A stretch of 64,000 bases of DNA from Thalassobium sp. R2A62 (GTDB taxonomy: Bacteria; Pseudomonadota; Alphaproteobacteria; Rhodobacterales; Rhodobacteraceae): assembly GCF_000161835.1 (NCBI RefSeq), contig NZ_GG697169.2, positions 1,846,418 to 1,910,417 on the forward strand, read 5' to 3'. This document shows positions 44,416-54,576 of this stretch, piece by piece (position 1 is the first letter of the stretch; each line of letters opens with the position of its first letter). The position numbers and the translations under genes are program-made. The notes under the pieces were generated by a model. The model was given only the letters and a program-made list of their open reading frames with translations, was not told where the DNA came from and made no database searches.

Positions 44416-45861
44416 GTGTCAAGTCGGCTGATGCATTTCGTCCGCATAGGGCTATTTCTATTTGTGATCCTGAGCATTCCGGTGCGGGTGGCAGCAGCCC
44501 CCTATGCCGCAATGGTTATTGATGCGCGCACAGGTGAGGTTTTGCACTCACGCAACGCCGATACCCGACTGCATCCCGCATCCTTGACCAAGATGATGAC
44601 GCTCTACATCGCTTTTCAGGCGGTCGAGCGCGGTGAACTCTCACTGGATACGATGATTACGATCCCACGTGTCGCTGCAAACGAGCCCCCCTCAAAATTG
44701 GGCCTACGTGCCGGTCAAAAAATCCGCCTGCGCTACCTCATTCGTGGCGCTGCGGTGAAATCCGCCAATGACGCGGCCACCGCAATCGGTGTTGCCATCT
44801 CTGGATCCGAGGCGGCATTCGCACGCCGCATGACACGCACAGCCGAAGCGATGGGCATGTCCCGCACGACGTTCAAGAACGCGCATGGTTTGACCGAAAA
44901 CGGCCATATGTCGACGGCACGCGATATGACGAACCTCGGACGTCACATGATTTATGACTACCCGCAGTATTATAACTTGTTTTCACGCCGTTCTGCTGAT
45001 GCAGGCGTTCGTGAAGTCGCCAATACCAACCGTCGATTGCTTGGCAATTACCGCGGCGCCGATGGCATTAAAACAGGCTACACACGTGCAGCTGGCTTTA
45101 ACCTCGTAGCATCTGCCGAGCGCGGCCAAGAACGCGTCATTGCGACCGTCTTTGGTGGTCGATCGAGTGCCACTCGCAACGACCGCGTTGCCGAACTTCT
45201 CGATATGGGCTTTGCCCGCGCACCGGCGCGCGCAGCGCTCCGTCGACCATCCTTGCCACGGTACACTGGCAACGGCGGATCAGCCCCAAGTCCGACCCAA
45301 GAATACGCACCCGGCACAGCAGGTAAGGTCATCCGCGTCGTGCGGGCACCAACATCTAGCCCGCGCCCGCATGCCCGTCCGATCCAAGCACCCGCAGCTG
45401 CGCCAGAGCTCTTGGTCAGCCCGCTTGATATTCTCGAGGCTGTCGAAGAGGCACAGGCCGTCGAAGTCGCAGTTGCTGCACCGACAACGGCCCCCGCGGC
45501 CCCAACAGTTACGCCCCAAGCCCGCCCGGCCAGCTTGACCCTTACCGCCACGGCCCAGCCTGCGGCCCCTGCCGCGCCCGCGCAACCCGTCCAAGAGGTT
45601 GTCACGCGCGTCTCGACCAGTGGTGAATCTCATTGGGGGATCAACGTGGGGCGTTACAATTCCCAGCGCGGTGCAGAACGGATGCTGATGCGCACGGCTC
45701 TGAACGAAATGAGCACGCTCGACGGGTCGTTGCGCCGTGTTGTACGCCGCAACAGCGGCTATGACGCGAACTTTACAGGTCTGAGCCGTGAAATGGCCGA
45801 TCTTGCCTGTCGCAGGCTCCAAGCACGCGGAACAACCTGTTTTATGATCGGTCCCTCTTGA
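44416..45861 (+). CDS. D-alanyl-D-alanine carboxypeptidase with C-terminal SPOR domain
   Basis: The 481-residue protein trims cross-link precursors in periplasmic peptidoglycan (PBP5/DacC family). A signal peptide (about residues 1-28) is followed by the transpeptidase motifs S56-L-T-K59, S116-A-N118 and K219-T-G221. A long Pro/Ala-rich linker (about 290-400) leads to a C-terminal SPOR-like domain (WGINVGRYNSQRGAE...), which usually targets proteins to denuded septal glycan. GTG 44416 is preferred since GAGG lies about seven bases upstream; ATG 44431 is an alternative. The 207-base upstream spacer holds no gene. Confidence 0.9.
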   Translation: MSSRLMHFVRIGLFLFVILSIPVRVAAAPYAAMVIDARTGEVLHSRNADTRLHPASLTKMMTLYIAFQAVERGELSLDTMITIPRVAANEPPSKLGLRAGQKIRLRYLIRGAAVKSANDAATAIGVAISGSEAAFARRMTRTAEAMGMSRTTFKNAHGLTENGHMSTARDMTNLGRHMIYDYPQYYNLFSRRSADAGVREVANTNRRLLGNYRGADGIKTGYTRAAGFNLVASAERGQERVIATVFGGRSSATRNDRVAELLDMGFARAPARAALRRPSLPRYTGNGGSAPSPTQEYAPGTAGKVIRVVRAPTSSPRPHARPIQAPAAAPELLVSPLDILEAVEEAQAVEVAVAAPTTAPAAPTVTPQARPASLTLTATAQPAAPAAPAQPVQEVVTRVSTSGESHWGINVGRYNSQRGAERMLMRTALNEMSTLDGSLRRVVRRNSGYDANFTGLSREMADLACRRLQARGTTCFMIGPS

Positions 45862-45911
45862 TCTTTGCGCTTGGGTAACATGATCTGCTCTTGAACATTC
45901 AGGAGCTGACC

Positions 45912-46607
45912 ATGGCCATCCTCGCACTACGCCCCCCTTCGACGGAAATCACTCTCGCCACAACCAGCCCAGACACCTTTGTCGGTCTGCACCGTATTTT
46001 TTGTGTTGGCAGAAACTACGCCGAACATGCGCGCGAAATGGGCCATGATCCAAACGCGGAACCGCCCTTCTTTTTCTCAAAACCGATCACAGCCGCCGTC
46101 CCAAGCGTAGCGACGCTGCCATTTCCTGTCGCGACAGAGAACCTGCACCACGAGGCCGAGTTGTGCGTCCTGATCAAAACGTCGGGCGCGAACATAGATG
46201 CCGCAGATGCACTGGACCACGTTTGGGGGTATTCGACCGGCAACGATCTGACCCGCCGCGATGTGCAAGCACAGGCAAAGAAAAAACGTCGTCCATGGGA
46301 TATGAGCAAAGGCTTTGATCAATCCGCCATCTTTGGCGCCGTGGCCCCTGTTTCGGAAGTGGGCCATCTAGAAGGTGCGCGCATTCGTTGCGATGTGGAC
46401 GGTGTCACAACCCAGTCCGCTGACCTGTCCGATATGATCTGGCCTGTCGCCGACGTCATTGCGTTTTTGTCGACGTTGGTCACGCTACATCCCGGCGACC
46501 TCATCATGACAGGCACCCCTGCGGGCGTTGGCCCGATCAAGCGCGGTCAGACATGCCGCGTTCAGATCGACGGGCTCGAAGATGCGGCCGTGACCTACGC
46601 GCCATAA
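45912..46607 (+). CDS. Fumarylacetoacetate hydrolase-family protein
   Basis: The 231-residue protein has the FAH fold with metal ligands in HHEAELCVLI and DLTRRDVQ, plus PGDLIMTGTPAGVG near the C-terminus. Family members act as acylpyruvases, oxaloacetate decarboxylases or isomerases of aromatic breakdown. The short single-domain form with FCVGRNYAEHA matches FAHD1-like acylpyruvate hydrolases/oxaloacetate decarboxylases. ATG 45912 follows CAGGAG; an upstream TTG is less likely. Confidence 0.85.
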   Translation: MAILALRPPSTEITLATTSPDTFVGLHRIFCVGRNYAEHAREMGHDPNAEPPFFFSKPITAAVPSVATLPFPVATENLHHEAELCVLIKTSGANIDAADALDHVWGYSTGNDLTRRDVQAQAKKKRRPWDMSKGFDQSAIFGAVAPVSEVGHLEGARIRCDVDGVTTQSADLSDMIWPVADVIAFLSTLVTLHPGDLIMTGTPAGVGPIKRGQTCRVQIDGLEDAAVTYAP

Positions 46608-46647
46608 TGTCGGTGTTTTGGAACCTTCAGAGCCGGGCATCAGCCCC

Positions 46648-48261
46648 CTACTCTTCTACAGCGCCCTCGATGGCGTGACCTTCAAACGCGGCCGTCATCA
46701 ACGCACGGGTATAGTCGGTCTCTGGTGCGTCAAATATCTGGGCGGCATCTCCTGCCTCGACAACGTCGCCTTGCTTCATGACCATAACCTTGTGGGACAA
46801 CGCACGCACAACTTTTAGGTCATGGGAAATGAACAGATAGGCCAGCTGATACTTGGCCTGTAGTTCGCGGAGTAATTCGACAATTTGCACTTGGACCGTC
46901 ATATCCAACGCGGATGTGGGCTCGTCCAAGACCACAAGCTTTGGACGCAAGATCATCGCACGTGCGATCGCGATCCGTTGACGCTGGCCACCCGAAAACT
47001 CGTGCGGATACCGGTGCATCAAGCTGGGATCAAGCCCGACTTCGACCATGATTTCTGACACCATCTCGCGCGTTGTTTTACCGTCGCGCGTGCCGTGAAT
47101 GGTCAAGCCTTCTGCGATGATCTGCTCGACCGTCATACGCGGCGAAAGCGACCCGTATGGGTCTTGGAATACGATTTGTGTGTCTTTGCGCTTGGGCCGC
47201 ATCGCCTTGGGCGACAGCCGATGAATATCATCCCCTAGAAAGACGATCCGCCCCTCGGACGGGATCAGCCGCATGATCGCCAGCGCAAGCGTCGTCTTGC
47301 CTGATCCGCTCTCGCCGACAATGCCAACCGTTTCGCCTGCGCGCACCTGTAGCGTCGCGTCGTTAACCGCACGGACATAGTCGACGGTTCGACGCAACAA
47401 CCCTGCCTGAATGGGGAACCAGATTTTTAGGTTCTCGGTCTGGGCCACGACAGGCGCGTCCTCGGGCACGGGTCCCGGCAGACCTGCTGCCTCAGCCGAC
47501 AGCAACATCTGTGTGTAGGGGTGCTGAGGGTTGCCAAAGATCTCTTCGGTCGGGCCATGCTCGACGATCTCGCCGTCCTTCATCACGCACACGCGGTCCG
47601 CAATTTTGCGCACAATCGTCAGGTCATGTGTGATGAACAGCAGGCTCATCTGTTCGCGTTCCTTTAGGTCGGCCAACAGATCAAGAATTTGCGCCTGAAT
47701 GGTCACATCCAGCGCCGTCGTAGGCTCGTCCGCGATCAAGAGATCGGGCCCGTTTGCCAATGCCATTGCGATCATGACCCGTTGACGTTGCCCACCAGAT
47801 AATTGGTGCGGGTAGCTGGTCAGACGCTTTTCTGCATCACGAATGCCAACCTTGTTCAACAGTTCAACAATGCGGTCGCGCACAGCATCGCCGCGCAAAC
47901 CCTGATGCAACTCGATCGATTCACGCAGTTGCTTTTCCAATGTGTGCAGCGGGTTAAGCGATGTCATCGGCTCTTGGAAGATAAAGCTGATGTCGTTGCC
48001 ACGAACACGTTGCAGTTCGCTTTCGGCGGCGCCAACCATCTCGGCGCCCTCATAGCGGATCGACCCCGTTGTCGTGGCGCTATCCGCAAGCAGATCAACC
48101 GTGGACAGGGCCGTCACAGACTTGCCCGACCCGCTCTCGCCGACCAATGCGACAGTCTCGCCTTTGTTCACATGGAAGGTCACACCCCGTACCGCATGGG
48201 TCGTCTGACCGTCTTGGCGAAAGCTGACGTTTAGATCACGAACATCCAGAACGCGGGTCAT
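46648..48261 (-). CDS. yejF: Peptide ABC transporter, fused dual ATP-binding protein
   Basis: The 537-residue protein carries two complete ABC ATPase domains in one chain: Walker A GESGSGKSV (near residue 39) and GESGSGKTT (near 320), each with its own SGGQRQR signature ([14 protein letters not shown] and FSGGQRQRIAIARA). It energises the oligopeptide/microcin C-type importer YejABEF. Its ATG overlaps the yejE stop (ATGA). Confidence 0.93.
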   Translation of the reverse strand: MTRVLDVRDLNVSFRQDGQTTHAVRGVTFHVNKGETVALVGESGSGKSVTALSTVDLLADSATTTGSIRYEGAEMVGAAESELQRVRGNDISFIFQEPMTSLNPLHTLEKQLRESIELHQGLRGDAVRDRIVELLNKVGIRDAEKRLTSYPHQLSGGQRQRVMIAMALANGPDLLIADEPTTALDVTIQAQILDLLADLKEREQMSLLFITHDLTIVRKIADRVCVMKDGEIVEHGPTEEIFGNPQHPYTQMLLSAEAAGLPGPVPEDAPVVAQTENLKIWFPIQAGLLRRTVDYVRAVNDATLQVRAGETVGIVGESGSGKTTLALAIMRLIPSEGRIVFLGDDIHRLSPKAMRPKRKDTQIVFQDPYGSLSPRMTVEQIIAEGLTIHGTRDGKTTREMVSEIMVEVGLDPSLMHRYPHEFSGGQRQRIAIARAMILRPKLVVLDEPTSALDMTVQVQIVELLRELQAKYQLAYLFISHDLKVVRALSHKVMVMKQGDVVEAGDAAQIFDAPETDYTRALMTAAFEGHAIEGAVEE

Positions 48262-49364
48262 AAAAAGGTCTTTCTGGGGTCAAAGGCATCGCGCACACCC
48301 TCAAAGATGAACACAAGCAGCGACAGCATGATCGCAAAGGTAAAGAACGCCGTGAACGCAAGCCACGGTGCCTGAAGGTTCTGTTTCGCCTGCAATGTCA
48401 TTTCACCCAACGACGGAGCCGACGACGGTAAACCAAAGCCCAAGAAATCTAAGCTGGCGAGACCGGCAATCGTACCCGTAATCAGAAACGGCATCAGCGT
48501 GAGGGTCGCAACCATTGCGTTGGGCAACATATGGCGGAACATGATCGTCGCGTTCGAGACACCCAACGCCCGCGCCGCACGGACGTATTCAAAGTTCCGA
48601 GCGCGGAAGAATTCTGCCCTGACAACGCCAACCAATCCTGGCCAGCTAAAGAGCACGGTCAGCAGGACAAGCAGCCAAAAACTTCGCCCCAAAATCGCGA
48701 ACATAATGATGATGATGTAGAGCGACGGTATGCCGGTCCAAATCTCGATGAAGCGCTGGGAAATCAAATCGAACCAGCCGCCGAAATAGCCAGAGGCTGC
48801 ACCCACAGCGATCCCGATAACGGACGCAAATCCAGTGACCAGCAAGGTATAAAAGATCGACAATCGAAAGCCGTAGATTACGCGCGCCAACACGTCCCGT
48901 TTGGTGTCATCCGTGCCCAACCAATTCGAGCCGTCCGGCGCCGACGGGGCCACCCCCCGTACATCCACAATCGTGTCGTATTTGAACGGAATGACAGGCC
49001 AGAGCATCCAACCTTTGTGGAAATCATCGCCGGTTTCGATACCCTGATCCGCCTGTTCAATCAGCGCCTCGGGTTCGTCAAAACAGTCGATGTTGCCACC
49101 TGTCGTGATCAAGCACCGCACCTCGGGATCTGAATAGACCGCCTCGGTCCGGAAATCGCCACCGAACTGCGTCTCGGGATAGAATTTGAACACTGGCGCA
49201 TAGATTTCACCGCGGTAGCTGACAAGGATCGGTTTGTCGTTTGCGATGAACTCCGCGAACAGTGACAACGTAAACAACACCGAGAAAATGATCAGTGACC
49301 ACAAGGCACGCTTGTTGCGCTTAAAGTTGGTCCAGCGGCGTTGGTTTAGCGGGGACAGGGCCAT
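48258..49364 (-). CDS. yejE: Peptide ABC transporter permease
   Basis: The 368-residue membrane protein is a DppC/OppC-type permease with a first span (about 21-40) and a long periplasmic segment of about 130 residues before the other five spans, typical of YejE. The segment holds two Cys (RCLITTGGNIDCF). The EAA-like loop (ARALGVSNATIMFRHMLPNA) is visible. It overlaps yejB by one base. Confidence 0.92.
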   Translation of the reverse strand: MALSPLNQRRWTNFKRNKRALWSLIIFSVLFTLSLFAEFIANDKPILVSYRGEIYAPVFKFYPETQFGGDFRTEAVYSDPEVRCLITTGGNIDCFDEPEALIEQADQGIETGDDFHKGWMLWPVIPFKYDTIVDVRGVAPSAPDGSNWLGTDDTKRDVLARVIYGFRLSIFYTLLVTGFASVIGIAVGAASGYFGGWFDLISQRFIEIWTGIPSLYIIIIMFAILGRSFWLLVLLTVLFSWPGLVGVVRAEFFRARNFEYVRAARALGVSNATIMFRHMLPNAMVATLTLMPFLITGTIAGLASLDFLGFGLPSSAPSLGEMTLQAKQNLQAPWLAFTAFFTFAIMLSLLVFIFEGVRDAFDPRKTFL

Positions 49365-50443
49365 TATCCTCTCCTCTCGAAATCAATGCGCGGATCGACA
49401 AACACATACATCAGGTCAGACAGAATGCCGACGACGAGCCCCACAATCCCGAACACAAAAAGCGTGCCAAAGATCACCGGATAGTCGCGAGCAACCGCCG
49501 CCTCAAAGCCCATGCGCCCCAATCCGTCGAGCGAGAAGATCGTCTCGATTATGAGGCTGGAGCCAAAGAAAATTCCGATAAAGACCGACGGGAAGCCCGC
49601 GATCACGATCAACATCGCGTTGCGGAACACGTGACCGTATAGAACCTTTTTCTCGGATAGGCCTTTGGCCTTGGCCGTTGTGACATATTGCTTTTTGATC
49701 TCGTCTAGGAACGAGTTCTTTGTCAGTAACGTCAGCGTGGCAAACCCCGAAATCGACGAGGCCAGAACCGGCAGCGTGATGTGCCAAAAATAGTCAGCGA
49801 CTTTGCCGATTGCAGTCAGGTCCTCAAAGTTGTCCGAGGTCAAACCGCGTAATGGGAAAACCTTGTAGTAAGAGCCGCCTGCGAACAAAACCAACAGCAG
49901 GATGGCAAACAGAAATCCAGGGATCGCATAGCCCACGATGATCGCACCTGACGTCCATGTATCGAACCGCGACCCGTCACGCACCGCTTTGCGAATGCCC
50001 AAGGGGATCGAGATGAGATAGGCGATCAATGTCGACCACAGGCCCAGACTGATTGAAACAGGCAGCTTTTCCTTGACCAGATCAACCACACTGATCGACC
50101 GGAAATAGCTCTCTCCGAAATCAAACCGGACGTAGTTCCACAGCATGTTGAGGAACCGCTCCAGCGGCGGTTTGTCAAAGCCAAACTCTTTTTCCAGCTC
50201 TGCGATAAAGTCATCGGGTAGGCCGCGCCGACCAACACTTTCGTCAGCAGCTTCGGTTTCGATGCCAGCGTCTCCGCCAGACCCATCGATGCCGCCAAAC
50301 ACGTTCCCCTCGCCCTCAAGTTGGGCCAAGACCTGTTCAACCGGACCGCCCGGCACAAACTGGATCAGCGCAAAGTTGATGATCAAGATCCCAAGCAGCG
50401 TCGGAATAACCAGCAACAGTCGCCGGAGGATATACGCGCCCAT
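49364..50443 (-). CDS. yejB: Peptide ABC transporter permease
   Basis: The 359-residue membrane protein starts with [19 protein letters not shown], characteristic of DppB/OppB permeases. A Gly/Asp-rich stretch (residues about 45-70) lies between spans one and two, as in YejB. It follows yejA after 22 bases. Confidence 0.92.
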   Translation of the reverse strand: MGAYILRRLLLVIPTLLGILIINFALIQFVPGGPVEQVLAQLEGEGNVFGGIDGSGGDAGIETEAADESVGRRGLPDDFIAELEKEFGFDKPPLERFLNMLWNYVRFDFGESYFRSISVVDLVKEKLPVSISLGLWSTLIAYLISIPLGIRKAVRDGSRFDTWTSGAIIVGYAIPGFLFAILLLVLFAGGSYYKVFPLRGLTSDNFEDLTAIGKVADYFWHITLPVLASSISGFATLTLLTKNSFLDEIKKQYVTTAKAKGLSEKKVLYGHVFRNAMLIVIAGFPSVFIGIFFGSSLIIETIFSLDGLGRMGFEAAVARDYPVIFGTLFVFGIVGLVVGILSDLMYVFVDPRIDFERRG

Positions 50444-50465
50444 GTGTGTGCCCCTGCCCTAGTGC

Positions 50466-52388
50466 TTAGAACGCGCCGGCGGCTTCGAGAGCTTCGCCTT
50501 TTTCCGCGTTGTACCACCAAAAATCCAACTCGCCGCGGGCGAACGGTGGCAACACTTCGGGGTGCTCGTACATGTCATAATAGGCCACGGTGTGTTTGTC
50601 CTTGAACCACTGTGGTACCCAGAAATTCATATGGCGCAACACACGGTCCAAGGTCGTCACGGCCGTTTGCATTTCCTGTAGTTCGCTGGCGTTGATGATC
50701 ACCTCGATCAACGCATCAACCGCAGGATCAGCTACACCCATCGCATTTCGTGTGGATTCGCTAACCGCTTCCGAGCCGAAATATTGCTTTAGGCCCGATC
50801 CCGGTTCGAATGACATCGGCATCTGGTGTGTGATCATATCAAAGTCATAAGACCGCTCACGGTCTGTCGCTTGGGCATAATCCACGCGGTCCAGTGTCGC
50901 TCTGACGCCCAAACGCTCGAGGTTTTGAACATACGGGCTGATCACACGGTCGAACGCTGGGCTGGATTCTAGGAACTCTACCTCGAGCAGCTCGCCGTCT
51001 TTGCGGCGCATACCGTCGTCACCAACGATCCAACCAGCCTCGTCCAACAACGCAGACGCACGGCGCAGGTTGCCACGATCAAGCTGGCGATCAGAAGATG
51101 CCGGCCCCAAACGCGCATCAGCGGTCAAGATCGACGCATCGATCAACCCTTGATCGACCAGCGGCTGTAGCAAAGCAAGCTCACCTTCGCTCGGCGCACC
51201 AAAGGCGGCCATATCTGAATTTTCCCAGAAGGAATTGATCCGTTCGTACAGACCAAAGAACAGCGTCTCGTTTGACCATTCGAAATTGAACATCAAGCCG
51301 ATCGCTTCGCGAACCCGTGGGTCTTGGAACTTTTCGCGGCGCAGGTTGAACACGAACGACTGGCTCGTTGCCATGCTGCCGTTCTCCAATTCGGTTTTGA
51401 CGACCCAACCTTTTTCAAGCGACGGGAACTCGTAGCCCGTTGCCCACTGCTTGGACGAGTTTTCGGACCGGAATGTATAAGCACCAGATTTGAATGCCTC
51501 AAAGGCGGCCGACCCATCGGCGAAATATTCAATGCGGATGCGGTCAAAGTTGCTGCGCCCTAAGTTGATTGGTAGGTCAGCGCCCCAATAGTCGGGGTTG
51601 CGTGCGTAAATGATGCGCCGTGGGATATCAAAGCTTTCAAGCTGATAGGCAGACGATCCCAAACCAGGGTCCAGCCGCGATTCGTCGAGACGCGCGCCTG
51701 TTTCTTCGTACCATTTTTGCGAGAACGCGGGCATGCCGCCCGCCAGTTCAATCACATCGCGGCGCGGCGCATCTTCGGTAAAGGTGAACTTGATCGTGAA
51801 ATCATCGACCACGTCGACGTCCGAGATTTGCCCGCCAAAGGCTGAGCGAAACGATGGCAATCCCTGCTCCATCAACAGATCGAATGAGAATTTGATGTCA
51901 TTCGCAGTCAACTGCGAGCCATCTGAAAATTTAGCCTCTGGGCGCAGATTGAAAATCACCCAATCCTTGCTCTCGGGATATTCCATTGTCGAACACAACA
52001 GGCAGTACGACGCAGTAGGGTCATCCGCGACGGTCGTCAAAATGTTTTCAGTGCCTGCACTCGCCAAAGCACCAGAGCGGCCTTTGCGCGTGTAGGGGTT
52101 AAAGCTGTCAAATGTACCTGGAACCCAAGTCGAGATCTCGCCACCTTTTGGTGCATCTGGGTTCACATAATCAAGGTGGGTAAAGTCAGCGTCGTATTTG
52201 AGTTCGCCAAAGAATGAATACCCGTGGCTTTCGATAATGGCTTCGTGGCTGTCGCCAAACACCTGCGTCGCGACCATCCCCAATCCCAAGACTGCGCCAG
52301 AGAGCATCATGATCCCAGTTCGCACATCTCGTTTGGCAGCTTTGGCCTGCGACTGGGTGCGGCTTGGCTTATGATTGGGTTTTGACAT
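50466..52388 (-). CDS. yejA: Peptide ABC transporter substrate-binding protein
   Basis: The 640-residue secreted protein belongs to family-5 extracellular solute-binding proteins of the YejA group (YSFFGELKYDADFTHLDYVNPDAPKGG region, shown in part; STWVPGTFDSFNPY). A basic N-terminus (about residues 1-24) precedes a hydrophobic signal segment. ATG 52388 is chosen since GGAGG lies ten bases upstream; ATG 52412 would add eight residues. It likely binds oligopeptides. Confidence 0.9.
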   Translation of the reverse strand: MSKPNHKPSRTQSQAKAAKRDVRTGIMMLSGAVLGLGMVATQVFGDSHEAIIESHGYSFFGELKYDADFTHLDYVNPDAPKGGEISTWVPGTFDSFNPYTRKGRSGALASAGTENILTTVADDPTASYCLLCSTMEYPESKDWVIFNLRPEAKFSDGSQLTANDIKFSFDLLMEQGLPSFRSAFGGQISDVDVVDDFTIKFTFTEDAPRRDVIELAGGMPAFSQKWYEETGARLDESRLDPGLGSSAYQLESFDIPRRIIYARNPDYWGADLPINLGRSNFDRIRIEYFADGSAAFEAFKSGAYTFRSENSSKQWATGYEFPSLEKGWVVKTELENGSMATSQSFVFNLRREKFQDPRVREAIGLMFNFEWSNETLFFGLYERINSFWENSDMAAFGAPSEGELALLQPLVDQGLIDASILTADARLGPASSDRQLDRGNLRRASALLDEAGWIVGDDGMRRKDGELLEVEFLESSPAFDRVISPYVQNLERLGVRATLDRVDYAQATDRERSYDFDMITHQMPMSFEPGSGLKQYFGSEAVSESTRNAMGVADPAVDALIEVIINASELQEMQTAVTTLDRVLRHMNFWVPQWFKDKHTVAYYDMYEHPEVLPPFARGELDFWWYNAEKGEALEAAGAF

Positions 52389-52511
52389 CTTATGATCCTC
52401 CACGGCGTGCATTATCCCTTAACATGAAGCTAAGACGCCTAGTGTCGAACATTCAAGTTGAGATTCTGTGATCGCGGCGTGAACACAACGTTCGCACCCC
52501 GTTGCACAAAC

Positions 52512-52539
52512 AAAAAGACCGCCCCAAGCAGGAGCGGTC
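52512..52539 (-). terminator. Intrinsic terminator of the cytochrome c gene
   Basis: On the - strand a nine-base-pair stem (GACCGCTCC / GGGGCGGTC, one G-U pair) with a short loop is followed by TTTTT. It lies 25 bases beyond the stop at 52564. Confidence 0.85.
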
Positions 52540-52563
52540 TCAATTCTTGAAAATTCAGCAGAT

Positions 52564-53085
52564 TTAATTGCCGATGCTCTCGAGATAGGCAATCACGTTC
52601 ACACGGTCAGCTTCTTTGCCGAGACCGGAAAAACCCATCGCTGTGCCAGGGGCCCAGCCCTTAGGGCTCTCGAGGAAGCCAAACAGTTCGTCTTGGCCCC
52701 AAACATCAGCCTGAGCGACCAGCGCACCGGAATAGCCATAGCCATCAACCGACCCAATATCGCGGCCAACAACACTGTAGAGGTGCGGGCCAGTGCCGTT
52801 CACGCCGTCCTCGAGAACGTGGCATGCCGCACATTTGCGTGCAAATACCTGCTCGCCGGCAGCCAAATCAGCCGAACCCATGAGAGCGGCCACATCAACG
52901 GCCTCTTCAACCATTTCTTCGTCGCCATCAGATTCGACCTCAATCGAATAGGCTTGCTCGTGGTCGCCGTGGCCGTGGCCACCAACGTGATAAATCTCTT
53001 CGGCAGCCCATTTGCCCAAAAGCATAACCAAAAATGTGCCGCAAACTGCGCCCAAGATTTTGGTGAAAGTCATTGTGTCGAACAT
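52564..53085 (-). CDS. Membrane-anchored class I cytochrome c
   Basis: The 173-residue protein starts with an uncleaved membrane anchor (ILGAVCGTFLVMLLGKWAAE, residues 9-28), then a His/acidic linker (about 30-70) and a cytochrome c domain with haem site CAACH and distal Met in GTAMGFSG. It resembles the CycM/cytochrome c552 electron carriers that link the bc1 complex to cytochrome oxidase in alphaproteobacteria. The start at 53085 (MFDTMTFTK) matches the family; upstream in-frame Met codons (53097, 53205) are unlikely. Confidence 0.88.
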   Translation of the reverse strand: MFDTMTFTKILGAVCGTFLVMLLGKWAAEEIYHVGGHGHGDHEQAYSIEVESDGDEEMVEEAVDVAALMGSADLAAGEQVFARKCAACHVLEDGVNGTGPHLYSVVGRDIGSVDGYGYSGALVAQADVWGQDELFGFLESPKGWAPGTAMGFSGLGKEADRVNVIAYLESIGN

Positions 53086-53212
53086 GTCGCGTTCCATTCC
53101 GATCCAAGTTTGCGGCTGTCTATCCGCTTCCCCCCTATACATGCAAGGTGTAGAGCCGCGACTAAACGCGCATTTTCGCATATAAATACATCGAACTGGG
53201 GACATGACTTAA

Positions 53213-54046
53213 ATGACCGCAAGAATTTCATTCCAAGGCGAGCTGGGCGCCTACGGCCATCAGGCCTGCGTGACGGCCCGTCCCGACCATGAACCGCTGC
53301 CCTGTGACACCTTTGTCGATGCGGTCGAGGCCGTGCGCCGAGGGGATGCAGACCTTGCGATGATTGCGGTCGAAAACTCAACTTATGGCCGCGTCGCCGA
53401 CGTGCATTCGATCCTACCCAATAGTGGTCTGCACATCACAGACGAAGAATTCGTGCGTGTCCAAATCAACCTGTTGGGACGCCCGGGCGCGTCGCTGGAT
53501 CAAATCACCACCGCGCACGGCCATGTTGTGATTCTCCCTCAATGTTCGCATTTCTTGCGTGAGCACGGGATCAAAGGTGCTATCAGTTCCGACAACGCAA
53601 AGGCCGCACGCGATGTGGCTGAAGGTGACGACATGACCGCCGCCGCGTTGGCGTCAGAGCTGGCAGCATCGATCTACGGCTTGGACGTACTGGCCCGCAA
53701 TATCGAGGACGCCGACAATAACACCACCCGCTTTGTCGTAATGGCCCGCGAGCCGGACCTAAGCAAACGCGGCAAACACGGCATGGTCACCAGCTTTGTC
53801 TTTCGTGTGCGGAACATTCCTGCGGCCTTGTACAAGGCGATGGGCGGCTTTGCGACGAACGGCGTCAACATGACCAAACTCGAGAGCTATATGGTCAACG
53901 GTCAATTCACCGCGACCCAGTTCTATGCAGAAATCGAAGGTCACCCTGACGACCAAAACGTCAAACTCGCGATGGAAGAGCTGGACTACTTCACCGATCA
54001 CATCGCGTTGTTGGGTGTTTATCCGGCGCATCCATCACGCCGGTAA
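53213..54046 (+). CDS. pheA: Prephenate dehydratase
   Basis: The 277-residue enzyme converts prephenate to phenylpyruvate in phenylalanine synthesis. The catalytic domain (1 to about 180) has FQGELGAYGHQA, VENSTYGRV and the NNTTRF motif with the essential Thr-Arg-Phe. An ACT domain (about 195-270, GALL-like region RNIPAALYKAMGGFA and NMTKLES) gives phenylalanine feedback control. No chorismate mutase domain is fused. It is divergent from the cytochrome c gene. Confidence 0.94.
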   Translation: MTARISFQGELGAYGHQACVTARPDHEPLPCDTFVDAVEAVRRGDADLAMIAVENSTYGRVADVHSILPNSGLHITDEEFVRVQINLLGRPGASLDQITTAHGHVVILPQCSHFLREHGIKGAISSDNAKAARDVAEGDDMTAAALASELAASIYGLDVLARNIEDADNNTTRFVVMAREPDLSKRGKHGMVTSFVFRVRNIPAALYKAMGGFATNGVNMTKLESYMVNGQFTATQFYAEIEGHPDDQNVKLAMEELDYFTDHIALLGVYPAHPSRR

Positions 54047-54057
54047 TGATGTAGTGA

Positions 54058-54525
54058 TCAGGCGTTGCGCTGCTGACGTTCTTCTACATCTTTAGCGAAA
54101 TCAGCGAGCCGTTGTTTTAGGCGGTTCGTCAGAGTGCCGCGCGCCAATTTCATCGACTGCAATAACAAACGGGATGACAGCGTTTTCGCCGAAATCTCGA
54201 TGGCGATGCTCAGACGGGTCCGCCCACGAGACAGTGCGACCAGTTCAACAACTGTGCTTACTTCAATCCCGCTAGAGACACTTTCAACGCGAAACTCATT
54301 CGGACCGTCAAAGTTCTCGATCTCTGAACGCGCGGACCGCTGTTTGCCGCGGAATGAAAAGGACAGATCCCAAGCAGACCCAACGCCATACTCTGCATTG
54401 CGATCCAACCGCTCTACATCGGCACCACGACGAAGGATCGAACGTTCAAAACTGGAAAAATCCGTGACTTCGCCCCAAAGGACATCAATTGGGGCTGCGA
54501 CGTCCTCTTTGAGATCAAAGTTCAT
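54058..54525 (-). CDS. SRPBCC (START-like) family protein
   Basis: The 155-residue protein has the SRPBCC lipid/ligand-pocket pattern (EDVAAPIDVLWGEVTDFSSF at the N-terminus). No catalytic residues can be named. Monocistronic, convergent with pheA and 51 bases downstream of nudC. Confidence 0.75.
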   Translation of the reverse strand: MNFDLKEDVAAPIDVLWGEVTDFSSFERSILRRGADVERLDRNAEYGVGSAWDLSFSFRGKQRSARSEIENFDGPNEFRVESVSSGIEVSTVVELVALSRGRTRLSIAIEISAKTLSSRLLLQSMKLARGTLTNRLKQRLADFAKDVEERQQRNA

Positions 54526-54576
54526 ATTCCACGCCTCGAGATCGTTCAGTGATATTATTTTGCTGCGACTGTCCCT